This document shows positions 41,579 to 51,000 of a stretch of DNA of 64,000 nt, one piece after another. How positions within the stretch are numbered: the first letter of the stretch is position 1; each line of letters begins with the position of its first letter. Origin of the DNA: Variovorax sp. TBS-050B (GTDB lineage Bacteria; Pseudomonadota; Gammaproteobacteria; Burkholderiales; Burkholderiaceae_C); assembly GCF_029893635.1 (NCBI RefSeq), contig NZ_JARXYR010000001.1, positions 124,001 to 188,000 on the forward strand, written 5' to 3'. The translations under genes and the position numbers were made by a program. A model generated the notes under the pieces. That model saw only the letters and a list, made by a program, of their open reading frames with translations, had not been told where the DNA came from and ran no database searches.

Positions 41579-44341
41579 ATGTTCAGCAGACTCGACTTCA
41601 AGCGTCTTTGGATTGCGCTGCCCACCGGACTCGTGATCGCGAACGCCGCCTTGGCGGCCGAGCGGCCTTCGAACCCCGCCGATTGGCCGGCGCTGAAGGA
41701 TGTGTACAAGAACTACTTCCTGATCGGCAGCACCAATCTCGACGCGCGCAACTTCGGCGCCGAGGTGGTGCCGGGTGAAAACTCGGTCGCCGCCATGACC
41801 CTGAAGCACTTCAATGCGGTGACGCCCAGCAACGCGATGAAGCCGGATTTCTGGAACGGCGGGAGCAGCAACCCGAGCCCGAACTTCCTCACCAACCTGA
41901 GCTCGGGCATCAACGCCGACATCAGCGCGGCCAATGCGCGCGGCGTCAAGGTCACCGGGCACGTGCTGCTCTGGCACAACCAGTCGGCCCAATGGCCCGC
42001 CCCCAACGTGCTGACTCCGACGGGCGGATGGGAAACGCCGTGGGACTACGCCACGGCCAAGACGAACCTGGAGTACTACGTCCGGACCGTGGCCGGCCAT
42101 TTCGACAAGGAGCCCTTCAAGGCCTACTCCTGGGACGTCGTCAACGAAGCGTTCAAGGACAACCCCGACAACCCCGCCGACTGGAGGAACGCCCTCCGAA
42201 CCGGCTACAGCCCCGAGGAGCGGCCGTCCCGATGGGCCCAGGCCTATTCCAAGGGCGGGAAAAGCTGGGACTACATGTATGACGCTTTCTACTACGCGCG
42301 CCAGCACACCACAGCCATCCTGAACTACAACGACTTCAATGACAACGAGCGCGCCTCGAAGGCCACGGCGATCGCCGCGATGGTCAAGGAGTTCAATGAG
42401 CGGTACGCGGCCGAATCGGCTGCGGGCAAAGGGCGGGTACTTCTGGACGCCAAGGGGAAGCCCAGGCCGTTGGTCGACGTCATCGGCACGCAGGGGCACT
42501 GGGACATGCGGCTCAACCTCGACGCCTTCGAGCGGACCATCAAGACCTATCTGGAAACCGGGGCGAACGTCGACCTGACCGAGCTGGATCTCGCGCCGCT
42601 CCTGGGCCTGGACAAAGGCCTGCGGATTCAGAACGGCCCTGAGATGGATGCGCTGTTCATGGAGCAGGGCATCCAGTACGCGAAGCTTTTCAGCCTGCTC
42701 AAGGAGTACGCCGCCGGCCCCGGAGGTCGTCACCCAGAGTACAAGGGGGGTGTGCACCGGGTCACCTGGTGGGGGATGACGGACCCGGGTTATCACACCA
42801 ACGGCTATCCGTGGTCCGGCGTCGGCCGACCGAAGGAGGCGTACTGGGCCACGACGAATCCGGAGCAGTACCTCATCGATGCGGGCCTGCCGCCGAACGG
42901 GGTCACCGCGACCTTCAGCTATGGCGGCGAATCCTTCAAGGCCCGGACCTGGGGCGGCAAGAACGCCCAGGCGATGCTCGACATCAACGTGCCGGCCGAA
43001 ACGAAGAACGTGGTTTTCACCGCTGCCAACGTCTCCCTGCCCGCGGGCTTTGCCGTCGAGAGCATGAAGTTCAATCCGCCCGACTGCGCGGTGGTCCCTG
43101 GCGCGCCCTGCCATGTCACGGTGACCGCGAGGGGGCCCGCACCGGCGACGGCCTATGCGGAGAACACGGCGACCTTCGTCCTGTCCTTCGGCAAGATGAC
43201 CGTCGGGTGGATGGAAGCCCCCAATGCACTGGAGGCACCCTTGTCCTATGCGGACGTTCGCTTCAGTGACGGCGTGACTCCCCTCAAGCAGTACAAGACC
43301 TCCTATGGGAGCGACGGCATCGCGAGGGCGTCCGGCGGCACGGAAACCAAGGCGGTGCCCAAACATGGTCGCAGCACGCTCGTCCTGTCGCCGCAGGACC
43401 CGGTCGTCAGCCCGTTCGGACTGCGCTTGCACAAGCATGCGGGGACTGAAAAATCCTGGCGGCTCGTCACGCGGTTCGAGCCCGGAAGGACGTACATGGT
43501 CGTATCCGCGGAGTCGGACCTCAACGGACAGACACAGGCCGCCGCGTTGACCAACAGAAGCAAGCCCGCGACCGCGGCCTCGCCGGAATCGCTGTCGCGC
43601 ACGCCTGTCATCCTTCGTGGCGACATCCTGCTGCCATCCGCCAACTCGAATGCGCCACCGGGTGAGCCCGCCCTGGCGCAGGACAACCTCAAGTTCGTCT
43701 TCGAAGAGGCGAAGAGCCCCGCCGCGGGCCCTTACGCCGCCCAGGAAGGGCACACGATGCAGAGCTTCATCCATGGCACCAATGTCTACCCGCATGTCGT
43801 GTTCAGAGGCAACGGCGCGACGGGCACCGTGGTGGCGGGTCAGCATTCGCTGATCACGCGACAGACGAACGGCCAGGAGGGCTCGCAGATCGCCGACAGG
43901 GCACTGGACCAGGCGGTCTGGTTCAACACCCCCATCGACCCGAAGACCGGCGAGATGAAGATGTTCCTGTATTCCGAGAAGGACGGCGTCAAGCAGCATC
44001 ACGTTCTCAAGGAAGTCGGCGACGGCGAGACGCCGAACAGGGACGCCGGCAACGCCATCAGCCAGCGGCAGGGGGCGGTTGGCGGGTTCGTCGCCATGCA
44101 GGCGGAGAGTCCCAAGGAGGGGACGAGCGTCAAGCTCTACGCCTACGACATCGAGCCCTACAGGTCGAACAACGAGCCGCCGTCGACGACGCCGCCGCCG
44201 ACGACGGAGCCCCCTCCGCCGGAGATGTCGATCGCCTTCCCGTTCACCCGACGCGGCGGATCGCTCGACGCGGGCGACCTCGCGCTCGCGCTGGCCGGCC
44301 TCGCGGCGCTTGCGCTCGCCCGCCGTCGCCGCCGGTCCTGA
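41579..44341 (+). CDS. Secreted GH10 endo-1,4-beta-xylanase with GlyGly-CTERM-like tail
   Basis: 920 residues. Signal peptide at residues 1-27 (LWIALPTGLVIANAALA before AERPSNP). GH10 barrel about residues 35-430: acid/base Glu190 in WDVVNEAF, nucleophile Glu335 in VDLTELDLAP, and the binding strand GVKVTGHVLLWHNQSAQW. A beta-rich segment (about 440-560) and a second unrecognised domain (about 580-855: EKSWRLVTRFEPGRTYMVV, HGTNVYPHVVFRGNG, FVAMQAES) follow. A Pro/Thr linker leads to RRGGSLDAGDLALALAGLAALALARRRRRS: a GG motif, a hydrophobic helix and a terminal Arg cluster, the layout of GlyGly-CTERM sorting signals. The rhombosortase gene lies 22 bp away, convergent. Probably released or anchored at the cell surface after type II secretion; degrades xylan. 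Confidence 0.94.
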   Translation: MFSRLDFKRLWIALPTGLVIANAALAAERPSNPADWPALKDVYKNYFLIGSTNLDARNFGAEVVPGENSVAAMTLKHFNAVTPSNAMKPDFWNGGSSNPSPNFLTNLSSGINADISAANARGVKVTGHVLLWHNQSAQWPAPNVLTPTGGWETPWDYATAKTNLEYYVRTVAGHFDKEPFKAYSWDVVNEAFKDNPDNPADWRNALRTGYSPEERPSRWAQAYSKGGKSWDYMYDAFYYARQHTTAILNYNDFNDNERASKATAIAAMVKEFNERYAAESAAGKGRVLLDAKGKPRPLVDVIGTQGHWDMRLNLDAFERTIKTYLETGANVDLTELDLAPLLGLDKGLRIQNGPEMDALFMEQGIQYAKLFSLLKEYAAGPGGRHPEYKGGVHRVTWWGMTDPGYHTNGYPWSGVGRPKEAYWATTNPEQYLIDAGLPPNGVTATFSYGGESFKARTWGGKNAQAMLDINVPAETKNVVFTAANVSLPAGFAVESMKFNPPDCAVVPGAPCHVTVTARGPAPATAYAENTATFVLSFGKMTVGWMEAPNALEAPLSYADVRFSDGVTPLKQYKTSYGSDGIARASGGTETKAVPKHGRSTLVLSPQDPVVSPFGLRLHKHAGTEKSWRLVTRFEPGRTYMVVSAESDLNGQTQAAALTNRSKPATAASPESLSRTPVILRGDILLPSANSNAPPGEPALAQDNLKFVFEEAKSPAAGPYAAQEGHTMQSFIHGTNVYPHVVFRGNGATGTVVAGQHSLITRQTNGQEGSQIADRALDQAVWFNTPIDPKTGEMKMFLYSEKDGVKQHHVLKEVGDGETPNRDAGNAISQRQGAVGGFVAMQAESPKEGTSVKLYAYDIEPYRSNNEPPSTTPPPTTEPPPPEMSIAFPFTRRGGSLDAGDLALALAGLAALALARRRRRS

Positions 44342-44363
44342 AGCGGCGGGGCAGGCGCCGAGC

Positions 44364-44975
44364 TCAGACCTCGGCGCCGGCCCAGGCCCGCCGCAGGTGC
44401 GGCCACGCACCCTGGCAAAGGCAGAGCGCCAGTGCGCACAGCGCGCCGTACAGGTGCGCCTCGACCATCACCTCGCCGCCGATCAGCGCACGTTGCGCGT
44501 CCGAAGGCGGATGGAACATCTGCCAGCCGACGCGTGCGATGACGGCCATCAGGACGATCCAGGCCACGCGATCGCCGCGCCAGGCGCGCGGCGCCAGCAC
44601 CCAGACGAATAGACCGTAGAGCACGCCCGAGAGGCCCGCATAGTTCATGGCCTGGGGCGACGCAGCCAGCAGCAGAATCCCCACGCCGAGGGCCAGCACA
44701 ACGATCGCAACAGCCCAGGCAGACCCGCTGCGGGTGCCTGCCGCGAACGCGGCGCACAGCGCCAGCCCGCCAACGTTCATCAGGCAGTGCGCCCAGCCGA
44801 GATGCACCGCATGCGCCGAAAGCAGGCGCCAGTACTGTCCGCCGAGCACGGCCGCGCGTTCGTAGCGCAGCGCTTCGTACACCGGCTCACCGCCTGCCTG
44901 CAACGCCAACACGAGGCCGGCGAGTGCGACGGGAACGAGCCAAGGGGTGAAGGACCGCAGGGGGAGAGATTGCAC
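44364..44975 (-). CDS. rrtA: Rhombosortase (GlyGly-CTERM rhomboid-like intramembrane serine protease)
   Basis: 203 residues using GTG 44975 (VQSLPLRSFTPWLVP), which begins at the first membrane segment and gives the family's normal size; no strong ribosome site was found, and a longer N-terminal frame looks non-coding. Rhomboid-type core: GQYWRLLSAHAVHLGWAHCLMNVGGLALC, active-site Ser in YAGLSGVLYGLFVW, and active-site His in VEAHLYGALCALAL. The spacing and the WRLLSAHxVHLxWAHxxxN motif are those of rhombosortases rather than general rhomboids. Its predicted substrate is the GlyGly-CTERM tail of the adjacent xylanase. Confidence 0.85.
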   Translation of the reverse strand: MQSLPLRSFTPWLVPVALAGLVLALQAGGEPVYEALRYERAAVLGGQYWRLLSAHAVHLGWAHCLMNVGGLALCAAFAAGTRSGSAWAVAIVVLALGVGILLLAASPQAMNYAGLSGVLYGLFVWVLAPRAWRGDRVAWIVLMAVIARVGWQMFHPPSDAQRALIGGEVMVEAHLYGALCALALCLCQGAWPHLRRAWAGAEV

Positions 44976-45400
44976 GCGCGCGGCCCATTCAGAGATTGGG
45001 GGAAGTCGCCGTGAGGCGGGATGGAAGGTACTCGGTGAATGCCTTGTGATGGCGGGATTGTGCCGTTGGCTTGCTCCGGCTGCCAGCGCTCCAGTTGGGG
45101 CTCGACAGGCGAATTTTTCCTTTGTGGACAAGGAAGTCCTCGAAATCACTTTCGACGTCTTCAGTTGAACGCTCGCCGCATTGAAGCCAGTCCCGAAGTT
45201 CCTCGCGTCCGCGAGGGACTGAAGCAGGTCGAAAGCCGCAGTAACGTGCACTGCTCTCACTCGTGCTCTTGTTGATCCTCCGGTCCAGCGACTTATTGGT
45301 GCCAGACCGCGTGAGTCGGCGTCGCCTGCAGCGACTGCAACTGCTGCGAAGCGGCCGCTTTAGACTGGTTGCTGTCAGTCGGCGCGGCGCGCTGCATGTC
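44976..45400. other. Region without a confident gene
   Basis: Holds the upstream region of the rhombosortase gene. A minus-strand open frame across 45000-45240 encodes VPRGREELRDWLQCGERSTEDVESDFEDFLVHKGK, which is acidic and protein-like. It has no start signal and no recognisable family, so it may be a gene fragment. GC is lower than in the neighbouring operons. Together with the kinase remnant to the right, this looks like a junction of rearranged DNA. Confidence 0.4.
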
Positions 45401-45651
45401 TGCGGCAAGGTGGTGACGATCACTGTGCGCGATGAAGGTATCGGCATCGCCCCCGCGGACCTGCCGCATCTGTTCGAACGTTACCGGCGGGCGGGTGGCT
45501 GCCGACTCGGCGCCGGCCACGGTCTTGGATTGTGGCTGGTGCTTACGGTGGCGCAACGGCATGGTGGTCGTGTGGCATGTACCAGCACGCCGGGACAGGC
45601 AGCCTGTTCACATTGACGTTGCCAATGCTGATGTTCCAACAGGTGAGGTAA
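45401..45651 (+). pseudogene. C-terminal fragment of a sensor histidine kinase
   Basis: VVTITVRDEGIGIAPADLPHLFERYRRAGG (N/G1 boxes of the HATPase_c domain) and GAGHGLGLWLVLTVAQRHGGRVACTSTPGQ (G2 box) are unmistakable. The terminal FTLTLPML strand continues in another frame (GSLFTLTLPMLMFQQVR, stop 45649-45651), so a frameshift lies near 45590. No dimerisation, sensor or upstream kinase sequence is present. Non-functional remnant. Confidence 0.8.
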
Positions 45652-45834
45652 GCCTTCTTCCACCCGCTGCACTGCAAGGTGCAGGGTCTAGCCGGAGCGG
45701 CTTGGTGCGAAGCGCCGCTTCCTTCGGGGTGCAGCGCGGAGACACAAACTACTCCTCCAGCTTCCGACCGGTACGCTCGTCGTTCTCGTAGTTCTATCGC
45801 GTGCCCGCGCCAGAAACTGCCGGCTACTGATGCA

Positions 45835-46719
45835 TCAAGACGAAGCGCGCTGCTGCACAGCGGATGCGGCAAGACGGCTCAACACTGTGTCGAGTCCGGT
45901 CCTCCCCTTTCGGGTCTCGCCCGCTGCGGCTTCGAATTCGATCCAACCCTCGTTGAAGCCATCCAGCATTCGCATGCGCGGGAGAGGATTGACCATGCCC
46001 TGCGAGCGAAACAGAGATTCCCACGTCGTGCGAGGCACCGCGCGAGCGACGACCTCGCGCCCGAGCACCCGGCCCAGGGTAGCAGCTAGCCCTGATGGCG
46101 TGACCCGAACCGGCCCCTCCAGCTCTATCACCCGGTGCCCCTCCCAGCTGTCTTGCAGCATTTGCGCCGCCGTTTCGGCAACATCCGCCGTCGCGACCAT
46201 TGGCACCGCCTTGTCCAGGGGCTGGAGGAAACTCGACAGCACCCCCAGCGACCGCGCTTCGTCAATGTCCCAGGCGGCGTTTTCCATGAACCATGCAGCA
46301 CGCAGGAACGCGAGCGGCATCGGCAGCGCGGCAAGTCCGCGCTCCATCATCTGCAGCTGCGTGAGCAGGTTGACTTGCGCGGCCTGTGCGCCGATGGTGG
46401 AGAGGGCCACCACCCGCCGCGGCCGGGCCAAGTGCAAGGCGGCGACGAGCGCGGCGACATTCGCCCGCGTTTCTGCGAAGTCCTCCGACGGGTCGAACAC
46501 CGGCGGCAACAGCACGAACACGGCTTCCGCGGTGGCAAATGCGCGAGCCAGCGCGGCGGCGTCGTCCATCGACGCGAAGGCGGTGTTGCAACCCAGCGCC
46601 TGGAACGCCGCGGCTCTGGCCTTGTCTCGCAAGACAGCCCTCGTCGGCAAGCCTGCCCCCTGCAATTGCCTGATGACCTGACCGCCGACCTTGCCAGTGG
46701 CTCCCGTGACAACGAACAT
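45835..46719 (-). CDS. NmrA-family NAD(P)-binding oxidoreductase
   Basis: 294 residues from ATG 46719 (MFVVTGATGKVGGQVIRQLQGAG) with AGGAGAAAAG upstream. Atypical SDR with the TGATGKVG cofactor motif, PTRAVLRDKARA, VALSTIGAQAAQVNLLTQLQMMERGLAAL and LRAAWFMENAAWD, all typical of the NmrA/quinone-reductase-like group (QOR2/azoreductase relatives). Likely NAD(P)H-dependent reductase or redox sensor. Divergent from a LysR gene 112 bp away, which is its probable regulator. Confidence 0.93.
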   Translation of the reverse strand: MFVVTGATGKVGGQVIRQLQGAGLPTRAVLRDKARAAAFQALGCNTAFASMDDAAALARAFATAEAVFVLLPPVFDPSEDFAETRANVAALVAALHLARPRRVVALSTIGAQAAQVNLLTQLQMMERGLAALPMPLAFLRAAWFMENAAWDIDEARSLGVLSSFLQPLDKAVPMVATADVAETAAQMLQDSWEGHRVIELEGPVRVTPSGLAATLGRVLGREVVARAVPRTTWESLFRSQGMVNPLPRMRMLDGFNEGWIEFEAAAGETRKGRTGLDTVLSRLAASAVQQRASS

Positions 46720-46831
46720 CGTCTTTTCTCCTGCTTCGGCGCACCGCGCGCCGCGTTGCTGCGATTTTGCGAAGCTCGCCCGCAAAGAGCGATAGCATGA
46801 AAGGCATTTAATTTATGCGCGAGAATCATCA

Positions 46832-47758
46832 ATGAACCATGTCAGCGTGCAGATGCTCGAAGGCGTCGATGTCCTCGCAGCCGTTGTTGACACGCGCAGC
46901 TTCGGACGTGCCGGCGAAGCGCTTGGCATGTCGCAGTCTGGCGTGAGCCGCGCCGTCGAGCGGCTGGAGGCACGTTTGGGCATCCGAGTGTTCGATCGCA
47001 CTACCCGATCCGTCCGACTGACCGAAGAGGGGCGGCGCTTCTACGAAGAGGTCATGCCGCTGGTTGGCGCACTGGCAGAAGTCACTTCCAGGGCGGCGGG
47101 CGGCGCAGCGGCCGTGCGGGGCCGCCTCCGGGTGAACATCGACCCCTTCTTTTCCAGCCTCATCCTGGCTCCGCGACTGGGGGCCCTGCTGGACAAGCAT
47201 CCGGACCTGGAGATCGAATTGCGCAGCCGCGATGACCTGGGCGACTTGGTGGCCGAAGGCTTTGACTTGGCAATCCGCTTCGGACACCCCAGGCCTAGTT
47301 CCCTGGTCGCCCGAAAGCTGCTCGACACGCGAGTGCTGACGGTGGCGTCTCCTGGCTACCTCCGGCGTCATGGACATCCGTCGGACCCGCGGGAACTCGA
47401 GACCCAGCACCACCGGTGCATCCTGTTCCGGGATCCGGCTACTGGCCGGCCCTTTCCCTGGGAATTCCATCAGCGTAGCCGCAGGCGCACGGTTGCCGTC
47501 CGCGGGTCCCTGATGGTCAACGATGCCGGCACCCTCTACAGCAGCTGCCTGGCCGGCCACGGGATCGCCCAACTGTTCGAGCTTGGGGCCGAGTCCTTCA
47601 TCACGGCGAAGAAGCTGGTGCCGCTGTTCCCGGACTGGTCCGACGAGCGCTTCCCGCTGTACGCCTACCACCCGTCCCGACATCATGTGCCGGCCAAGAC
47701 GCGCGCCTTGCTGGATTTCGTAGCAAGCCTCGTGAACGAAGCCGGCGAGGGAGGCTGA
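46832..47758 (+). CDS. LysR-family transcriptional regulator
   Basis: 308 residues. HTH at VLAAVVDTRSFGRAGEALGMSQSGVSRAVERLEARLG, followed by FDRTTRSVRLTEEG; CrgA-like LysR group. Divergent from the NmrA-family gene. This repeats the LysR/NmrA arrangement at 18.9-20.9 kb, although the proteins are not close copies. Confidence 0.95.
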   Translation: MNHVSVQMLEGVDVLAAVVDTRSFGRAGEALGMSQSGVSRAVERLEARLGIRVFDRTTRSVRLTEEGRRFYEEVMPLVGALAEVTSRAAGGAAAVRGRLRVNIDPFFSSLILAPRLGALLDKHPDLEIELRSRDDLGDLVAEGFDLAIRFGHPRPSSLVARKLLDTRVLTVASPGYLRRHGHPSDPRELETQHHRCILFRDPATGRPFPWEFHQRSRRRTVAVRGSLMVNDAGTLYSSCLAGHGIAQLFELGAESFITAKKLVPLFPDWSDERFPLYAYHPSRHHVPAKTRALLDFVASLVNEAGEGG

Positions 47759-47867
47759 GCACACGCACTCGGCTCAGGCTCGAGTGTTCCTGCGCAACCT
47801 GCTCCAGCTTCATGCTGGCATCAGAGAGGATCTCCGAGAAACGCTGAGCCGTGAGGTGCACGCCGCG

Positions 47868-47938
47868 TTGACTGTGACTATTTACACATATAGCGCGGAC
47901 TTCGAGCGTGACTTTGTGTACACGATGTTACGTCGTAA
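47868..47938 (+). promoter_or_regulatory. Candidate promoter and palindromes upstream of the autotransporter
   Basis: TTGACT (47868-47873) and TATAGC (47889-47894), 15 bases apart, form a possible sigma70 promoter with short spacing. Downstream are two exact palindromes, GTGTACAC (47916-47923) and TTACGTCGTAA (47928-47938), which look like regulator sites. The whole 301-bp interval between the LysR stop and the autotransporter start is AT-richer than its surroundings and holds no gene. Confidence 0.4.
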
Positions 47939-48059
47939 ATAAAATCACACAGAGCGGCAGCTGCATAACAAGATTCACAACAAACAGAAAGCGTTTCGCT
48001 CGCCCGAGCGACGTGGCACCCGCTTGTGGTCATGCGTCAGTCTTACAGGAGCTAGGACT

Positions 48060-51000
48060 ATGTTTGTTGGATCTCGGAAACGAGCTGCGTCCCTGATCGA
48101 ACCCCGCGCCATCCGTCATACCACTCTATCGGCGATGTTGATGTCGGGCTTTTCCGTGTCCACGGGCGTTTTTGCCCAGCCCGCCACGGATATCACTGTC
48201 GGAGGGCCCCCTGGCGACAACGCCACATATGCCGTGCCAGTTGGGGTTACCACCAATAACAGGCAAGCGGTGTTGGGGGCCCAGGCTGGAGCGACCGGGA
48301 CGGTGACAGTGGCCGGCCCATCCACGGTTTGGGCTCTCAGTACGACAGCTGCTGGGCAATATCCATTGTTAGTTGGTAGGAGAGGCTCAGGCACTTTGAT
48401 CATCAAGGATGGCGGGAAAGTCAGCAGTTCCTCGCCCTTTGCTGGTTATTTCAACGAAGTGGCGTCCTCCACGGGGTCGACGGGCTCCATGGTCGTTGAA
48501 GGGGCGGGTTCGAACTTCACCTCCAACGCCAACCTTGCGATAGGCTACTCTGGAGTGGGATCTCTGCGGATTTCTGGTGGCGCAGTCGTAAGTACCGCAA
48601 GCGGCGTGGTCGGTTTAGATGCAGGCTCCGCCGGTTCCACTGCGATCGTGACTGGCGCTGGGTCCACGTGGAATGCATCCGCCCTGCTCGTCGGCCAGTT
48701 CGGCGATGCTGGCGGGCGTTTGGATGTACTGGACGGTGGAAAGGTGGCAAGTCGCGGAGTTGCTGTCATCGCATTGCAGAGTGGTTCGTCTGGCATCCTG
48801 AATGTCGATGGAGCGGGAAGCCGCGTGACCGCTGGAGGCAACCTCGCGGTCGGGGACGGCGGTGTCGGGCAGCTGAATGTCACCCGCGGAGCGTCTGTTC
48901 AGACGACCAAGGCTGCCTCATTAGGAGCCTCCACGACAGGAAACGGCAGCGCAACCATTGATGGCCAGGGGTCGCTCTGGGATGTCGTCGGAAATCTGAC
49001 GGTGGGAGGTGCGGGTAAGGGGACCCTCTCGGTAAGCAACGCAGCGCAGGTTCGCAGTGCAACCACCATCATTGGCGATTCAACGGGAAGCACTGCGACG
49101 CTCAATATTTCAGGAGCAGCCGATGCACGCGGAATATTGAGTACAGGCCAATTGACAGCTGGTACGGCCCCCACCGGCAAAGCCTTTCGCGACGTGACCT
49201 TCGACAACGGCGTGCTGCAGGCCACGGCAGATCGACCGGACTTCATCCAGGGCTTTGGTGCGGGCGAGCTGCAAATTATGAGCGGCGGCTTGATGCTCGA
49301 CACCAATGGCCACACCGTTGGTGCGAACAGCACCTTGTCCGGCGCGGGAGGACTTGTCAAAGTCGGAGAAGGCACGTTGGTGTTGCGAGCTGATAACACG
49401 TACGCAGGCCCCACACACATTGCAAGTGGCACGCTGCAGCTTGGCGATGGAGGCACCCAAGGCAGCATCCAGTCTGCGAATCTGCAAAACGATGGCGTCC
49501 TTGTCTTCAAACGCTCGGATGCGGTGAATTTTCCCGGCGCGATCACAGGCGCGGGCAGCGTCACCCAGGCGGGTAGCGGCACGACGACCTTGTCGGCGGT
49601 CAACGCTTATGCGGGCGGCACCACCATCACCGCAGGCAAATTGGTGGGTACTGCCTCCAGCTTTGGTAGCGGCGACATCACCAACAATGCGGCTCTGGTG
49701 ATCGATCAAGCAGGTGATGCGGCCGCCCCCAATACCATCGGCGGCGCTGGCAAGCTCTTCAAGGAGGCTGACGTTGCGATCATGCGCAACGCCATCAACG
49801 GCAATGGATCGCTCGTGAAGGAGGGCGCCGGCACCTTGATCTACACCGGCGTCGGCTCCCTAACGGGCCCGACCAGCGTTTCGGCAGGCAAGCTGGTGGT
49901 CAATGGCTCATTGGCGAATTCCGCGATGACCGTTGCCAACGCCGCCACGCTTGCCGGCACCGGTACAGTGGGTTCCGTTCTGATCACGAGTGGGGGGACC
50001 ATCGCGCCAGGCGATGGCGCCATCGGAACGTTGAAAGTCAATGGCGGCTTCACGTCCAAGGCAAACTCGAATTTTCAGGTCCAGGTCGACTCCTCGACCA
50101 AGGGCGTATCCAGCCGGGTGAGCGCAACTGGTGATGTCGCCATAGAGGACGGCTCCGTGTTGACAGTCTCACGCACCTCCACGGCGCCTTATATGCTGGA
50201 CAGCAAGTACACCGTGCTCAGCACGACGGGCCAGGTCAGTGGCAAGTTCTCGCTCGCAGGTGATACGCGCACGGCTTTTGTCCAGATCGGCGATACATAC
50301 GACCAGAGCAATGTCTATCTGACGGCATCGCAGGTTCGATCGTTCGTGACGGCTGCGACAACTGTCAATCAGACCGCAACAAGTGCTGCGCTGGACGGCC
50401 TCAGCAGTGGAAGCGTCTTGCGCAATGAAGTTGCCTTTCTGCCCAATGACGTCGTGGCGCGTCAGGCGTTTGATCGCCTCTCCGGTGAAGTTCACGGCTC
50501 CATGCGCCGTTCGATGGTGGAGGACAGCCGATTCGTGCGCGAGGCGGCGATCGCAAGGCTTGCAGATTGGTCCTGTGGTCTAGACGATCCTGATCTCGGC
50601 CCAACCGGCCAGCGTGAGCCGGTCAGCAGCAGTTGGGAGCGGTGCCCGAGCACGCAGCACACGGTCTGGGCGCAAGCTTTTGGCTCAACTGGCAAGTTTC
50701 ATGCAGACGGCAACTCGCAAGGCATGCGCCGCTCCCTGAGCGGCATCCTTGTCGGGGCAGACACCCCTCTAGCAGAGGGATGGCGCGCAGGCGCGCTGGT
50801 GGGGTATGGCCGCACGTCCAGCGACGCGGGCAACGATCAAGGGAATATCGACAACATTCACCTTGGTGTGTACGGCGGCAAACGCTGGGGTGCTCTGGGA
50901 CTGCGCTTGGGCGCAAACTATACAAAGCATAGTATCGAGACGCAGCGACGTGTGAGCTTCGGCGACTATTTCGATGCGCTGAATGCCAAATACGACGGCT

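Noticed and set aside
41288-44410. A 1040-codon minus-strand frame across the xylanase
   Set aside because: Antisense shadow of the GH10 gene, with Arg/Gly/Val-rich composition and no recognisable domain.
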